From Calycina herbarum (lineage: Eukaryota > Ascomycota > Leotiomycetes > Helotiales > Pezizellaceae), in assembly GCA_001414485.1 (NCBI GenBank), contig LLEY01000063.1, positions 62,001 through 126,000 on the forward strand: 64,000 nucleotides of DNA. Direction: 5' to 3'. Numbering within the stretch: the first letter of the stretch is position 1; the number at the start of each line of letters is the position of its first letter. A model generated the notes under the pieces. That model saw nothing but the letters and a program-made list of their open reading frames with translations. It was not told where the DNA came from and did no database searches. Both the position numbers and the translations under genes were made by a program. Shown one piece after another: positions 1 to 11,580 of this stretch.

Positions 1-165
1 AATCTGTGAAAAGGAATGTAACGCTCAGCAATGAGAGAGAGCATTTGGAAGAACCAGAGATATCTATTTGCAAGAATGGTTTTTGATAACTTTCTTCTTC
101 AAAGGCAAAAAATTTCACCACCCCAGAATTTCTATAAAGATCCGATCCCATTCGATCATCATTCA

Positions 166-414
166 TCAAAACGATCGACGCACATACACAAACAACCGGA
201 AGCACACCAAGCCCACCATCCCAATCACCGCCAACAAGGCAAGGATATCAAAGGGCAAGAGAACGCCCGCGAGTAGGACCCCCCATCCAAGTTTGCGAAG
301 CCGCGCCAGGTTTGCATCCGAAATATTATTACCCCTATCAAAATCCCCTCGACTGAAAGAATGCGAGTTTCCTGGCTCGGTGCTAGCAGGTTTAGATTGT
401 AGGTCCTCGGCGTC
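166..414 (-). other. In-frame open tract after the DnaJ stop codon
   Basis: Directly after the TGA of the DnaJ/TPR gene (415-417) the same frame stays open for 82 codons to a second TGA at 166-168. The predicted peptide has a polar stretch and then a long hydrophobic stretch (WGVLLAGVLLPF, LALLAVIGMVGLV) ending in basic residues (YVRRSF), like a tail-anchor or hairpin membrane segment. It has no ATG near its beginning in this frame. It could be 3'UTR that is open by chance, a leaky-stop extension, or a segment reached by splicing out the TGA through a weak GTTTCA donor and a CTGCTAG acceptor (a 42-nt intron). Bases 1-165 show nothing recognisable. Confidence 0.25.
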
Positions 415-2560
415 TCATTGAAACTGGAATCCTCCCGGGAAACCTTGCGGTGCCCCTCGTCGTCCTCCTCCTCCACCTGGCATTCCACCGCCGCCGAAGC
501 TGTGGAACCCACCTCCACCACCAGATCTACCGCCTCCTCCCATCTGTGCGCCGAACATTTGCATTAGGATCTCTGGGTCGATGTTCATGCCACCGCCCAT
601 GCCACCACCACCTCCTCCAAATCCTGACATTGGGTCTTCTAAGTCTACGCCGCTATCGTAACGTGCACGCTTCCTATATTTCGGTTAGCAAAATAAATTG
701 GGTCGAGGTATTTCAGAACATACTCAGGGTCACTCAGCGTCTCGTAACTTTCCCCAATATCCTTAAAACGTTCCGCAGCATGCTCGTCGTCAGGGTTCTT
801 GTCTGGATGATGGATAATGGCTGCTTTTCGGTAGGCTTTCTTAATGGCGTTCTCATCGGCATCTTTGTCGACACCCAGAATCTTGTAGTAATCTTTCCTT
901 AAGCTCTTCTTCAGTTCCAATTCAGCCTTTCGTACCTCCTTCGCAGCGGCGGCATCCGATGGGTCTTGCTCGGCAATCTCCTTGAGAAGACGAACAGCGC
1001 CATCCCAATCGCCAGATTGTCCCAACGCAGTTGCTTTGGTCTTCTTGGCTTTGGTGTATGAAGGTTCAAGTTGAAGAGCACGCTCGCAGTCGGCAATGGC
1101 AGCCTTGTAATCCTTCAGCTGAATTTGGCACAACGCTCTATTTTGAAGCAGTTTCGAGTTGGTGCCTTTGTTCAGTGGATCAACGTCAAGGGCTTCTGTA
1201 TATTTGTCGACGGCTGCCTGGTAACGACCACCTTTATAATCCGCATTCCCCTCTGTCTTCATTCGGTCTAACTTTTGAACCATTCTTAGATATTTAACTG
1301 CTTGTCGGTAATCGGGATCGCAGCTCAATGCTTGACGGAAATGTTGAATAGCCTTATCATTGTCGCCTTGAGCATAGAGCGCTCTTCCTCGTAAAACCAG
1401 AGCTTCGGGATCTGCGTTGTTATTTCGTAATAAAGACATGGCAATGTTTTGAGCATCTCCGAGTGCATTAACATTTCCCATTTTCAGATATGCTTCTCCC
1501 CTCATCAATTGCCACTTGCGTGGTTTTGATGTGCCTACTCCGAGCAGTTTTTCTGCCTGGTCTAGAGCATGTAGAGCCATCGACCCAGTTGTACCGTTCT
1601 CAAGCGCATCCTTTGCGTTGTTGATATATCGTAACATATTCTCGGTGGGAGCCATATCTTTCACCGATGGAAGGGGCTGCATTCGTTGGAATGTATTGTG
1701 AGCATCTTGTGGGCGGCCTAAAGAGGTATAAATTCGAGCTAACCGGAGGAGGATTTTGCTGTTTTGAGGATCTAATTCATCGGCACGGGTGCAATCTTCT
1801 AATGCTGGAATCCAGTGGCCTGCTGCCATATATGCCGCCGCGCGATTGCTAAGATAGGTAGCCTCTCCGGGTTGTGCTTCCACCGCTGCAAAAATTTCCC
1901 GTCAGCCAACAATGAATTTTTAATGGCATGCCAGTGAACAAACTTACCTTTGGTGTACTGCTCGATCGCTCTCTTGTAGTCCTTGTTCTTGTAAAACGCA
2001 TTACCAGCATTCTTGAATTCTTCGGCTTCTTCAGGCGTAGCAGCGGGTGGTGAGGCCACAGGACTGGTGGGGGTTGATCTGTGAGGGGGAGGCGCTGGGC
2101 CTTCGATGTTTGGTGCCCCTGTGCCATTACTCCCGTTTGTCTTCGAAGGCTCGGATGGTGGAGGGCTTTTGGCTTGTGGTGGGGGAGAGTTGGGAGCTGT
2201 CTGTGGGCTCTCGACATCCACGTTCATCTTGTCCTGGTCCGACATGGCGCTCAAAGCTGAGAATCTGCGCAGTTGGTCCGGCGGCAGGTTTAACGGGTGT
2301 GTGGTTTTAGGATCAAAAGGGTGTCGCGGTGAATTATTTGATTTTGGAAAGGTCCGACTGTTTCGAGGAGATCCTTGCTCTGCCTTCCGGCTGTGACCCT
2401 GATTCTCGTCTCGAGCCTTGCCTGATCGTGAAGAAGATGACTTTTTGGGGGGCGACCGTGATCGGTGCGGATGCGAGGTCGATGCCGGTTCGGGTTGACC
2501 TTCGTCTTCGCTGGTAGGCGTCTTCTTGGATTTTTTGGGTGATTTGGAGAAGAAGTTCAT
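415..2560 (-). CDS. TPR/DnaJ co-chaperone (DNAJC7-like)
   Basis: Three exons, 2560-1948, 1885-724 and 673-415, give 677 aa with frame closure at both introns. Residues 1 to about 175 are a low-complexity, Pro/Ser-rich tail. Several TPR units follow (for example [20 protein letters not shown] and [20 protein letters not shown]). A J domain begins at [14 protein letters not shown], has its HPD motif near residue 565, and ends in SDPEKRARYD, which the second splice reconstructs. The C-terminus is Gly-rich. TPR plus C-terminal J domain is the DNAJC7/Tpr2 architecture, a cytosolic cofactor that passes clients between Hsp90 and Hsp70. ATG 2560 opens with [10 protein letters not shown]. An internal Met ([10 protein letters not shown]) is an alternative start, and the frame is open upstream to about 3013 without clear homology. 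Confidence 0.92.
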
Positions 2561-4346
2561 TTGGATATTTTTGGGCGAAGGCGAGGTGGAGGTAACCGGA
2601 AAAGGCGTTGGCGCTGGAACTAAGAACGACACCCGCTGAGTAGTGCGTCTGGTCTGCGAGCTTACTGCAGTTGCAGAGCGGATGGTGGAGAAGTCGTCCT
2701 TGAGTGCTTTAGGTACTTTTTTGCTATCAGAGTTCGAGACCGGCTTGCTGGGTTCCCGCTGTGAGGGAAGGGAGGGGAGGGACGGGGATGAGGTGCCGTG
2801 GTTGGCTGGCTTCAACCTTTTTTTCTTTTTCAACCGTAAGCCAATTCCATGCGCGAACGAGTCTGGATTGAAGGAATGCAGCGATTCTTGGTCGTGGCGT
2901 TCGGGAGACCACGGTCGATACTCTCTCAACGAAAAAGAAAAAAAATATTTAGATAGATTACAACGAAAGAGGAACGCGAAATTGAATCGAGGCTGGCTCT
3001 GGCAAAAAATCAAATATCGGTCTTCGTCGGAGGCTGGGACCGTCGAGTCTTCTGGAACCTTCCACCTTCAACCCAATCGAGAAATTCGAGATGTGCACGG
3101 CGGTAATGAATTAGGGCAAGTTATGAAGGGGGAAAAGTGGATATATGAACATGAAGTTGGTGCAAACAGCGTGGCAAGAAGGAAAAGGGGAAGTCTGTGA
3201 GCCAACGCCACTTTTATATGAGCTTGACGGCGTCTCGAGGGCGTTTACGAATTGATTAATTGATCTTCGTCTGGTCGCTTGTGTAAACAAACCCCTCGAC
3301 CACCCCCAGCCAGCCATTTTCCATCTTGGATACACGATAAAGAGAAGCCTATCGACGACCCTTGTTCAAACTCACTTTAAGTACCAATCATCAGAATCAC
3401 CGCGATGAGCTCATCTTGCCCACATTTTCTGCAGCTTCATTGGATCCAAATGCGAGTTTGCATAATCTGAAGCTCTAGAAATATTCACTACTTATGAACC
3501 AAGTCACTCATTTCACCTACTCAGTTGGCAGTCCAATTTCGAGATGATATACAGAGTACGAGCACATCTTTCAAGCACTCTGCCTTTTCGGGTCTTCCTT
3601 CACCAGTGGAAATTTCTTATATGGACCCGAAATTAACCTTGCAAACTGATTGCACCTATGGCATCTCTTTCGATGTATTCAGAAATCAAACCTAATTGTC
3701 TTTAGAGTTCTCATCAGCAATCAAGGACAAAAAATAATACAAGTAAGACAACCATATGGGAATTCACCGTTACAGGGAGAGTACGGGAGCTGTGGAGAAG
3801 TGCCGAATCCATTGACTTGGTTAGATACGATAAACCTTGTCGATAGCTCGGAACTCTTTCATATTTTTATTCCACACCCGCCTCAAATTGCTTGTTGCTC
3901 CAATTTCCATATTCATTTTGGATCGAGGCTGAAGGTTTGTGATCTCGAATTTTTGCGTACTGCGACTCACATGTCGGCAAATATTTTCCTTCTGCTTCAC
4001 CAGGGGGTGCAGGAGCTCTTAACTGACCAACGGAGAACACATCTGCTCTACTTCCCTGCTTTATTTCAATTCTCCTAAACGACTAGAACAATTGATTTAA
4101 ATTAACTTCGTTCTCCTAGAAATGTTGGGACAATTGTCGAAGTGAAAGCACCAGGGCAACTATAGTCACGAAACCCTGTAACCCCTAGTACTTCTAGTAC
4201 TGTATAAGTTTGATCTAACCTGCTTAAATAGCTTAAACTCGTAATAAGAGAACAAAGAAATATATTTCGATATTCTAGTGAGAATGGAGGTCACGTGGTA
4301 TGGCGAATTGCTTCGGGAAAAGATACATGATGGAGTGGAATTCTTC
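2561..4346. other. Intergenic, DnaJ promoter side
   Basis: About 1.8 kb between the DnaJ start and the photolyase stop. The first ~450 bp is open in the DnaJ frame but reads as unstructured sequence, probably 5'UTR. The rest is AT-rich with no convincing coding segment on either strand. A repeat copy at 4078-4150 is listed separately, and a short palindrome (TAGTACTTCTAGTACT) lies near 4188-4205. Confidence 0.6.
4078..4150 (-). repeat. Dispersed TTGTTCCAAC element, copy 1
   Basis: In reverse orientation this reads like the copies near 22.5, 34.2, 34.6 and 35.7-35.9 kb. It has a motif resembling AATTGTCCCAACATTT, a spacer with TTAATTTAAAT, then AATTGTTCTAG. The match is imperfect, so this is an old, diverged copy. 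Confidence 0.45.
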
Positions 4347-6291
4347 TCATTTCTTCCCTTTCCCGAAATGCGCATCTAAAGTCCCCTGCGATTTGCCCCG
4401 TTTTCGCTTCTTATCACTTCCTGCATTGCCATCTCCATCTTCTCCTGCCTCATTGTCATCTGCGGTAGTCTGGTCCTTACCATCACTCTTCACATCCTCG
4501 AACAGCTCTTTCCATGAATCATCCAAGACCTTAGGGTCGTTTCCGTATAGTCCAACCGTGTACGCCTTCTTCATCGCATCGAGACAAATCGTTCGACGCT
4601 CCGAAAAATCAAACATAGGTCGAGGATACACCCCGATCTCGATCTCTCCACCAGAACTCGACGTCTTGACCAGCTCCATCACCTCATCCTCTCCAACAAG
4701 CTTGACCTTCGCTTTCTTCAGATCCCCAACCGGCGTCTTCCAGGGCTCATAAATATACTTCTTATCCACCCCCTCCAATTCGGGTACATACCTCTTGACG
4801 AAAGTTCCTTCAGGATCCCACTTCTTCCCAAAAGCAATAGGACTATACATCCTAAAATACTGACTGAAAAAGGCTGTACAACTCAACCACTGCCAGTTGC
4901 CAGCATTACAAGCAACCTCATGATCCAATAACCATTCTTCAAACACCTCAGCACCTCGTTCCCAATGGATATAACACCCACCTCTCGTCAAGAAACAGGC
5001 TACGGAATGACGACCAAGATGATGAATCCAACCTTCCTGTCGCAATTGTCGCATCAGTGCGTCAATGAATGGGAAGCCAGTCAATCCATATTTCCACCGT
5101 TGAAACCAAATTTCTGCTTCTTCGGAATCAATTCGGTACGTCCCAGAAAGGAGATTAGTGGATGATGAGATATCGCTTGGAAGGTGCCATGGTATAAAAC
5201 GACAATGATCGTTGTTTATCGCTTGTGCGAAGTTATGACCTAGTGCTGCTTGGGCACCGAAATACATATCTCGGAATAAAAGTTGGCCTATGAGAGAGAC
5301 AGGAGGCTGAGATGCTTTTCCAGAGTAGGCTTTTATGGTATCTTGAACGCGCCAGTAGAATTCTCGAATGCTGAGACTGCCGAAGTGGAGATGGGGGGAG
5401 AGGAGAGTCGTGGATTGGGGGAGGAAATCTGTTGGTGCTGTTTTGGGTTTTTCAAATGTAGCGGTATACTTTTTATCTTCTACGATCTTTGAGAGTGCTG
5501 CAAGTGCGTGGGTTTCTCCTCCTCGATGACTGGTTGTTGCTGCTGAGAATCCAAGTTCTTCCAGGGAGGGGACTGCGAAATCTCCTTTTGGTCCTGCTAT
5601 CTTTTGGTATGATTTATCGTTGTGTTTCCGTGGCGCGTTGTTGAAATCTGGGTTCTGTTCTGGTTTCTCTTGCTCGAAATCAAGTGCTATTTCGCCTGGA
5701 TCTGGTAGGGAAGTTGGTGCTGGAATTGGTCTTGGTACCGCACCAATCTTTGGGCCAGCAGTTTCGACTTGAGAAATGGTCATCGTGGGTTTGTTGCCAT
5801 TTTTCTTCACAAGCTCATCGCTATCCCATAATGTTCGACCTGAGCGCACAATAACTTCCACTCCAGCCTCCTTGGCAGCTTCCATCACAATTGCATCCCT
5901 ATCGCGAGCATACGCATCGGTGTCCTTTTCAAACACTAAATGCGTTATCTTCCAAGCTTTGAATAGCTTCGAAAACAGAGTCTGTGGTGCCTCCCGCAGG
6001 AGAAATAATTTTGATTTCTTGTTGATCTTGGTTATCGATTTCGAGAGGTCATTTTGACAATCGATTCTATGAAAATATTCAGCTTCCTATATCTTTCACT
6101 TTGAGTTGAAATGAAACTCACAAAAATTGCCATCGATTCATCCCAACCCTCGCACGATAAACGTAATGAGGATCCCACGTCCAGACAGGCCAGAAGGCTT
6201 CAGGCTTCAGGTCCAAAGCTGCTTTTAAAGCTGGCGAGTCATGGAGTCGTAAATCTGTTCGAAACCAATATATCACCCTTGGTTTTGCCAT
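4347..6291 (-). CDS. (6-4)-type photolyase/cryptochrome
   Basis: Two exons, 6291-6122 and 6066-4347, give 629 aa. The start is MAKPRVIYWFRTDLRLHDSP, the classic N-terminus of the photolyase alpha/beta domain. The FAD-binding domain carries IHHLGRHSVACFLTRG (about 404-419), with the two His used by (6-4) photolyases, and the tryptophan-containing NAGNWQWLSC. This fits flavin-dependent, light-driven repair of (6-4) photoproducts, or photoreception as for the fungal PHL1/Cry1 group. The family core is about 520-550 aa, so there is a C-terminal extension: an acidic linker, a KKRKRGK nuclear signal, and QGTLDAHF at 617-624, which resembles a PCNA-interacting PIP box. Whether it repairs, signals, or does both cannot be read from sequence. 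Confidence 0.93.
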
Positions 6292-6601
6292 TGTAATGTT
6301 CTAAGGCGTGTTCTATCTCGAAAGCTTTTCATAGTCGGTCGTTGGCGTGTTGTTGCTGGTTGCTTTCTTGAGGTTGGTTTGTGTATGACGTCTGCACTTG
6401 GTGGCTTAGGCCAGAGTCTAGTCCAAAGACGGCGCCACTCCTAGCCGAGTTAGTCAGGGGTATATTTCCCAAGCACCTTCTGGAATGCTTCTTATTTTCT
6501 AGAATCGACCTAATTCTGGTGCCATTGTACCGCAAAGGTGTACATGCTATCTGCCAGTCTGGTGTATCTTACTGAAATGCTTGCCATCCAAGGCTAGAAG
6601 T
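6292..6601. promoter_or_regulatory. Photolyase upstream region
   Basis: A gap of 310 bp between the photolyase ATG and the stop of the next minus-strand gene. It must contain the photolyase promoter. No TATA-like or light-response motif could be assigned with confidence. Confidence 0.4.
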
Positions 6602-8688
6602 TCATACAAAGAGTTGTTTGCAAAGCAATGCGCCATACCCATTCCAAGGAGGAGGCCACAGGAATGATTGCAAAACAGGTTTCACATCTTCCCAATTGCG
6701 TACCCCAAGCTTCTCGCAATAGAACACCTGGTGCTTCAAAGCCCAAGATCTACAGGGCTTGTCACTGGCAAGAATACCTCCAACGAACAAAGCCCACAGC
6801 AGAAATCTATCAAGTCTTGGGTCAATCTCAGATGAAGATATTGTTTCCAGGAAGGGATAAATTTCAATCTGAAGTTGAGCCAGATATCTGTCCATGATAC
6901 ATGCTTCAAAAATGATATGTCGAATATAACTATCAAGCAATATCATGGCCGTATTATAACAAATTCCCGCGAGTTTGTTTGAGCACGGATTTTTCGCGAT
7001 GGTTACGAGTGTTGCCTGGCTGAGTAGGATCTCATCGCTCTGCACCAATGAACATATTCCAAGATCTTCATCTCTTTCAAGTTGTGATAGAGTGAGCCTG
7101 GTGAGCTTTTGGATTTCGTACATCAATCTATGGAGATCATTGCCGAGGGTTTCAAGATTTGACTCGACATGGATTTCTTGGTCTCGAGTGGCCTCAATCG
7201 CTTTTCCGATGGCTTTTCGATTCTGGAGAGGTAATAAGCCAATGTATTCGGAAAGAGGAAATGTAAGGTTGGTTCCCATAGCATTCGCGCAATTTAGATC
7301 CGCCCTGGAATTAAACACTTCATTAGAATTTCACGATAACATGGGACATATTTGCTTCTCACCAAAGAACCATGCGTTTAACATAAGTGTTGATTCCCGA
7401 TTCAAGACCTCCTCGCAGATCAACTAGCTTCTTCAATCCGGCTAGGTGTATTTTGGCAGCTGGTAAAAGGACATTCGAAGCCTACAAAGTGTGCAACCCG
7501 ATTAGACAGTTTCCTAAAGCATTGATTGTGCGTTCTACATACCCCATAAGTTGCTTGGTAACTTGCCAAAGCTGCTACCGCACCAATTGTACCATCCTCA
7601 ATGGCAGTGGAGACACCACCTAGTCTTTTGTTGATAATATTCATTGCTTCTGTTCGAAACTCCAGAGCTTTGATAGGATGTAGTCGATTCTGATATAGGC
7701 CTGCGAAATGTGAAAGAGTCATGAGAAGTAAAGGCTCATCTTGAACTGATTGGAAGAGCCATTCTAGTCGAAGTCTGCCAATAAACTTTGTATGGGGAAG
7801 GATTTTCTTTGCTAAAAGCACGCAGAAATGTCAGCGGGAAGTGGTCTCTAAAATAAAAGAGACAATGAGCAGATTCTTAAGCGTGGTATGAACAACCAAG
7901 ATGCAACGAGTCTAGAATCTTCGTCGAGTTGAAGTTGTACTGAGGAATGAAAACGAACTGACCCTGGTAGAGGAGTGTCTGCACACGATGACAAACAATG
8001 ATAGGCAGTACGCCAAATGGATCCAACACGCCATGACCAGCATCAGCCGATCGCGGTAGGCTATCGATTCCCGGGCCCTCAACGATGCCCCAGACAAATG
8101 GGGTACTTTTATATTGCCTTGCTCGAGAGGCTACAGTATCATAATCTTTGGAAGGAATAATAAGATTACTATGGTTGGAAGACGCATTGCATTGCTGGCG
8201 TTGTCCCTTGATCGAGTTTGCGTTTAGTTCAGTGCTGGGTTGTTTCTCAGGCTCTTTTGAGGGATCTTTACCCTTCCGATTCCTCTTTTTGGTCTCCTTC
8301 AGCCCACCAGGACCCAGTCTGAACCGTTGGTTTTGTGGCACTGTGCCTTCCGCTGGACCAGGCTTGGGGTGTGCCGCAAGTAATTGATGAGAGACTCGTT
8401 GCTTTTGTTTGCTGCTGTTTAAATCTCGTCTAACGTGAGCACGAACAGCAGTCAAGGACTCCCCATGAATCTTTCCCGAAGGACCTTCTGTTTCAACGAA
8501 ACGGAATTCATAGCCCTTCTTTGCATTGCTTCCAGTCTCGTTTCCGTCGATAGCTTTACTGCCTCGATTAACCACTGCTACTGCTGAACGGAATGAATTT
8601 TCAACAGAGAGGTCGGCATCAACTGTCCGAACTGGTCAATAATGGCATGCAATATCAAAATAAGTAACTCACCTGTTTCGGAAGTCAT
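6602..8688 (-). CDS. Fungal_trans_2-type regulatory protein without zinc cluster
   Basis: Five exons, 8688-8673, 8622-7963, 7811-7543, 7481-7363 and 7304-6602, give 588 aa. The first exon is only 16 nt (MTSET). The N-terminal third is basic, with FRFVETEG and VRAHVRRD, which resemble the conserved N-terminal box of proteins with the PF11951 fungal transcription-factor domain. The middle has AAKIHLAGLKKLVDLRGG, the hallmark helix of that domain. The C-terminal part is helical (LEYIGLLP-like segments) and runs to a clean stop. No Zn2Cys6 cysteine cluster is present at the N-terminus, as is common in this subgroup, so DNA binding is unproven. Its role is probably regulatory, with target unknown. 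The 151-bp intron 7812-7962 is the least certain boundary. Confidence 0.82.
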
Positions 8689-9353
8689 CGTAATCGTTCC
8701 GTCAAACGACTACCCCCTTTTAGGCCTGTAGTGTTGAGTCAGCGTAGTAAAAGATGCATTAATCGACACCCCCACGTCGGCGCCCTATAGAAAGACAGAA
8801 TGCGCCAGCTCAGTTTATTTTGAGACAGATGCAAATCCACCCAGAAACAGACCTGGGTGTACTGACACGATACAATAGTACGTAAAAAGGCCCTGCTGTC
8901 AGTAAACACCGTCGCATGCTGATATAATTGTGGTATAAAACATCCTAGGCTGTTACAACGAATCTTGGGGGAACAATTAGAAGAAATAGAAAAAGTGACT
9001 TAGGAATTGAGGTTGTACAACGAGAGAAATGCGGGTGTAAGCTGACTCTTCATTGGCCACCGCCACCGGATAAATTGAAGTACCAAGCCAATAGAAGAGT
9101 GATCCAAGAACAGAGTGGAGTCCACGAACGCCAGAAAATCAAAAAGCATTTTTCAACAACTTTGGAAAGGAGCTGGAACGATACCTAGTTTAGGAGACTA
9201 CGATACATCCTTCCTAGGCCCACCAGGGGCCAGAATAAGAAATCAGCTTGCTGAAGAAACAACCCAAAGTTTTCACACCTTATTTTTTGCGACAGCTCCT
9301 AAAACCTCACAACGACTCAAACTTCAAAAGCCTCTAGAGCAGGTCCAGCTGAC
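8689..9353. other. Intergenic
   Basis: About 660 bp upstream of the Fungal_trans_2 gene. No gene-like reading frame with support was found. A TATAAAA-like stretch lies near 8933-8940. Confidence 0.45.
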
Positions 9354-10088
9354 TCAAGCTGAAGGGTTCGCATCATCATCCTCGTACTCGTCGTGCAATT
9401 TCCAACTCATCGGACCGTAAACCTCATCCTGTCTTCCAAGGGGAGTCAAATCCAGCAAAGAGTGGGTGATGAGTAGATTATCCAGACCCCTTGCATATGT
9501 TGAGTATGTATGGAAGAGATGGTCGCTTTCTTTGAAGAAGACACTTAAACCGGGCCTCTCTCCCTTCGTTGTGGGATCAACAGATTTGTAATTGAATTCG
9601 GGAACGGCGACATCCGGATCCAAGGTGACATGAAAGTCGAAATTGAAATCACTACCAAGAGATGAATACCATGGAAAGCTCCAATTCATTCGCTTTCTGT
9701 ATTCCTAGATCTTTCCAAGTGGAGCACGAGAAATAAGTACCAGAGTAGTGTCTCGAAAGTTTAGATGACCGAGAGTCGAAGGCAAATTATCAGCAACGAA
9801 GCTACAGCCATTGCAGCCAGCGCTGTCGTCGTTCTTTAAAGATATCGGATAGAGAGACTTTACCATCTGGACTCTCGAATTTGTATTCCTTCTCAAGTTT
9901 CACCATGGGGAAGTCGCTGCGAAGCTGTGCGCGAAACTCATATGTGGCTTTGAGGGCGGCTTTCTCTTTGGCAAGAAGCTCTTTTCGGGCTACAAGCCAT
10001 TCCTCTCGAGATACGACCTGGAAGAAACAGCTTGTTAATCAAGTATCCTGGATCTTGTTTGTCGACTTTCATTTACCTTTCCTGGCAT
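9354..10088 (-). pseudogene. Decayed DUF899 thioredoxin-like gene
   Basis: The family layout is nearly complete. It starts at ATG 10088 (MPGK), has an intron of about 60 bp, then VVSREEWLVARKELLAKEK, PMVKLEKEYKF and SPDGKVSL. After KERRQ the frame breaks: the expected ~13 residues before GCNGCSFVADN are missing and the reading frame shifts. Beyond ISRAPLGKI an in-frame TAG replaces a sense codon. The sequence then resumes with MNWSFPWYSSLGSDFNFDFH, LSVFF, HTYSTYARGLD and LDLTPLGRQ to a stop at 9354. DUF899 proteins are thioredoxin-fold proteins of unknown cytosolic function. Two independent lesions make this a pseudogene unless the assembly is wrong. Confidence 0.8.
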
Positions 10089-11394
10089 CTTGACTTCTTT
10101 GGTGTACTTGGTTGCTTGAGATGATTGAGTAGTTCGTAGTCTGTTAGGACGTGAATGAGGAGTTTGGGAGGATGTTTGCTAAATGGTCACCATGGAAGAA
10201 AGTTTCTCCGAGCTTATGTCTCAGAACTCCAACCTCTCCTTGGATTGCATCACGCAGGTTTCAAGCGAGTTATGGTTATTGAAATCCGAATATGAATGCT
10301 CTCCCCAATCGCTTAATGGGTGCCGTATTATGCTAGTAAGCACTTGTTGATGTACTGCTAAACCCCTCGTGGTTTTCCGATGGTGGTCTCTTAGAGATCC
10401 AAGGATTTCCACATTGTAAAGGCATTCTCATTTTCCATCTTCCGAGGAGAATGATGAATACCCGTAGAAGCTCATGCAAGAAACGACAAAGCCAAAACAT
10501 TGGTTCTGATAATTTTGTACCAAACGACCCCCTTTGCGGTAACGATCAAGTACAATGTAGCATGGGAACGAGAAGAAATAAGTGAAGGGGAAGGGGTCAA
10601 ACAGGATATTCAAAAGTTCCGTGGCTCTTTCCATGTTGCTACCACATGTATCACGGGCAATTACATCAACTTAACGCCCCTTTCACCTCTTATATGCATC
10701 AATCTTTTCAAGTGGCTCACGAGGGGACAAGTCATAAAATAATCTATCAAGAGTTCAAGTGGTCTGGAGTAGATGGTAGGTTGTTCGTAACGACTCTCAC
10801 ACTACTAGACCAAATAAGGCACAACCTGGCCACAAAACAATAGGACCGAGCACCAAATCCTCTCAAACCACGCGAACAAAGAAAACAAACCCCCTCGCTT
10901 AGCCCCATTCCCCACCTATCCCCACAATTCCAAAACTCCATCTATAACCACAAATTAGACGTTTTGATATCACAAAACCAGAGCTTGCTCGCCTGGTCTG
11001 GTCAGTTAATGTATGATTCCACAATTGGTTGACATTGACTGTTTCGCCCTTCCCCCCACGGTCCCCTCTCGGAAAAATTAGTCTTACACGTCTGGTTCTA
11101 ATCAAGCTCTACCTATGTAGAGATTGTTTCGGTCAAAAAAGCCCGCCGCCTACGAAGGCGGGCTTTCTCTGGTCTCACTCCTGATGGGGGGGTGGGTGCC
11201 GCCCCGGTAACGCGGTTTACGCGCCCGGGGGGTAGAGTTTTGCTGTTTTTTTCTGCTTGTCTTTTTTTTTTTTTTTTTTGGAGGGGTCGGTATTAGGCTT
11301 CGATTGGCATAGGAAGCAACGCGTATTCTAGTTATGTTTTAGACTTCATATCTTCTAATGATGTACGTACGAGATAGAGCGGCGGCTTCAAGTT
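10089..11394. other. Intergenic between the two DUF899 relics
   Basis: No supported gene. Bases 10130-10410 (5' flank of the first relic) resemble 11620-11850 (5' flank of the second), for example in the GAAGAAAGTTTC, TTGGATTGC and CACTTGTTGATG stretches. The duplicated unit therefore included upstream DNA. A GC-rich hairpin at 11138-11166 is listed separately. A GC-rich patch (about 11190-11230) is followed by a run of about 19 T near 11260-11279. Confidence 0.55.
11138..11166. repeat. Perfect 10-bp GC-rich hairpin
   Basis: AAAGCCCGCC at 11138-11147 pairs perfectly with GGCGGGCTTT at 11157-11166 across a 9-base loop, and A and T tracts flank it. The form is that of a bacterial intrinsic terminator, which is odd in a fungal intergenic region. 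Its function is unknown. Confidence 0.6.
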
Positions 11395-11580
11395 TTGGGG
11401 AGAAGTAAGTCAACATATGGGGACGCGAACATGTATTCCTTTCACTTTTCTTACCAGGAGAAGTCGCTGCGAAACTGTGCTCCAAAGTCTGCAGCTTTGA
11501 GCTCCTTGATAAGTAGACCTTTTCAAGCTGCAAGCCATTCATATTGTGATACGACCTGGAGGAAAGAACCATCTTGACTT
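11395..11580 (-). pseudogene. Second, truncated DUF899 relic (N-terminal part)
   Basis: On the minus strand the sequence aligns by eye with about 9885-10050 of the first relic. GTATTCC TTTC, AGAAGTCGCTGCGAA CTGTGC, GCAAGCCATTC and GATACGACCTGGA are shared, corresponding to the segments coding for VVSREEWL to PMVKLEKEY. Stops interrupt the frame and nothing C-terminal is present. It is a tandem duplicate about 1.5 kb from the first copy, and more eroded. Confidence 0.65.

Noticed and set aside
2561..3013. N-terminal extension of the DnaJ protein
   Set aside because: Open in frame but compositionally unlike a domain; a good ATG ([10 protein letters not shown]) follows at 2560. Treated as likely 5'UTR.
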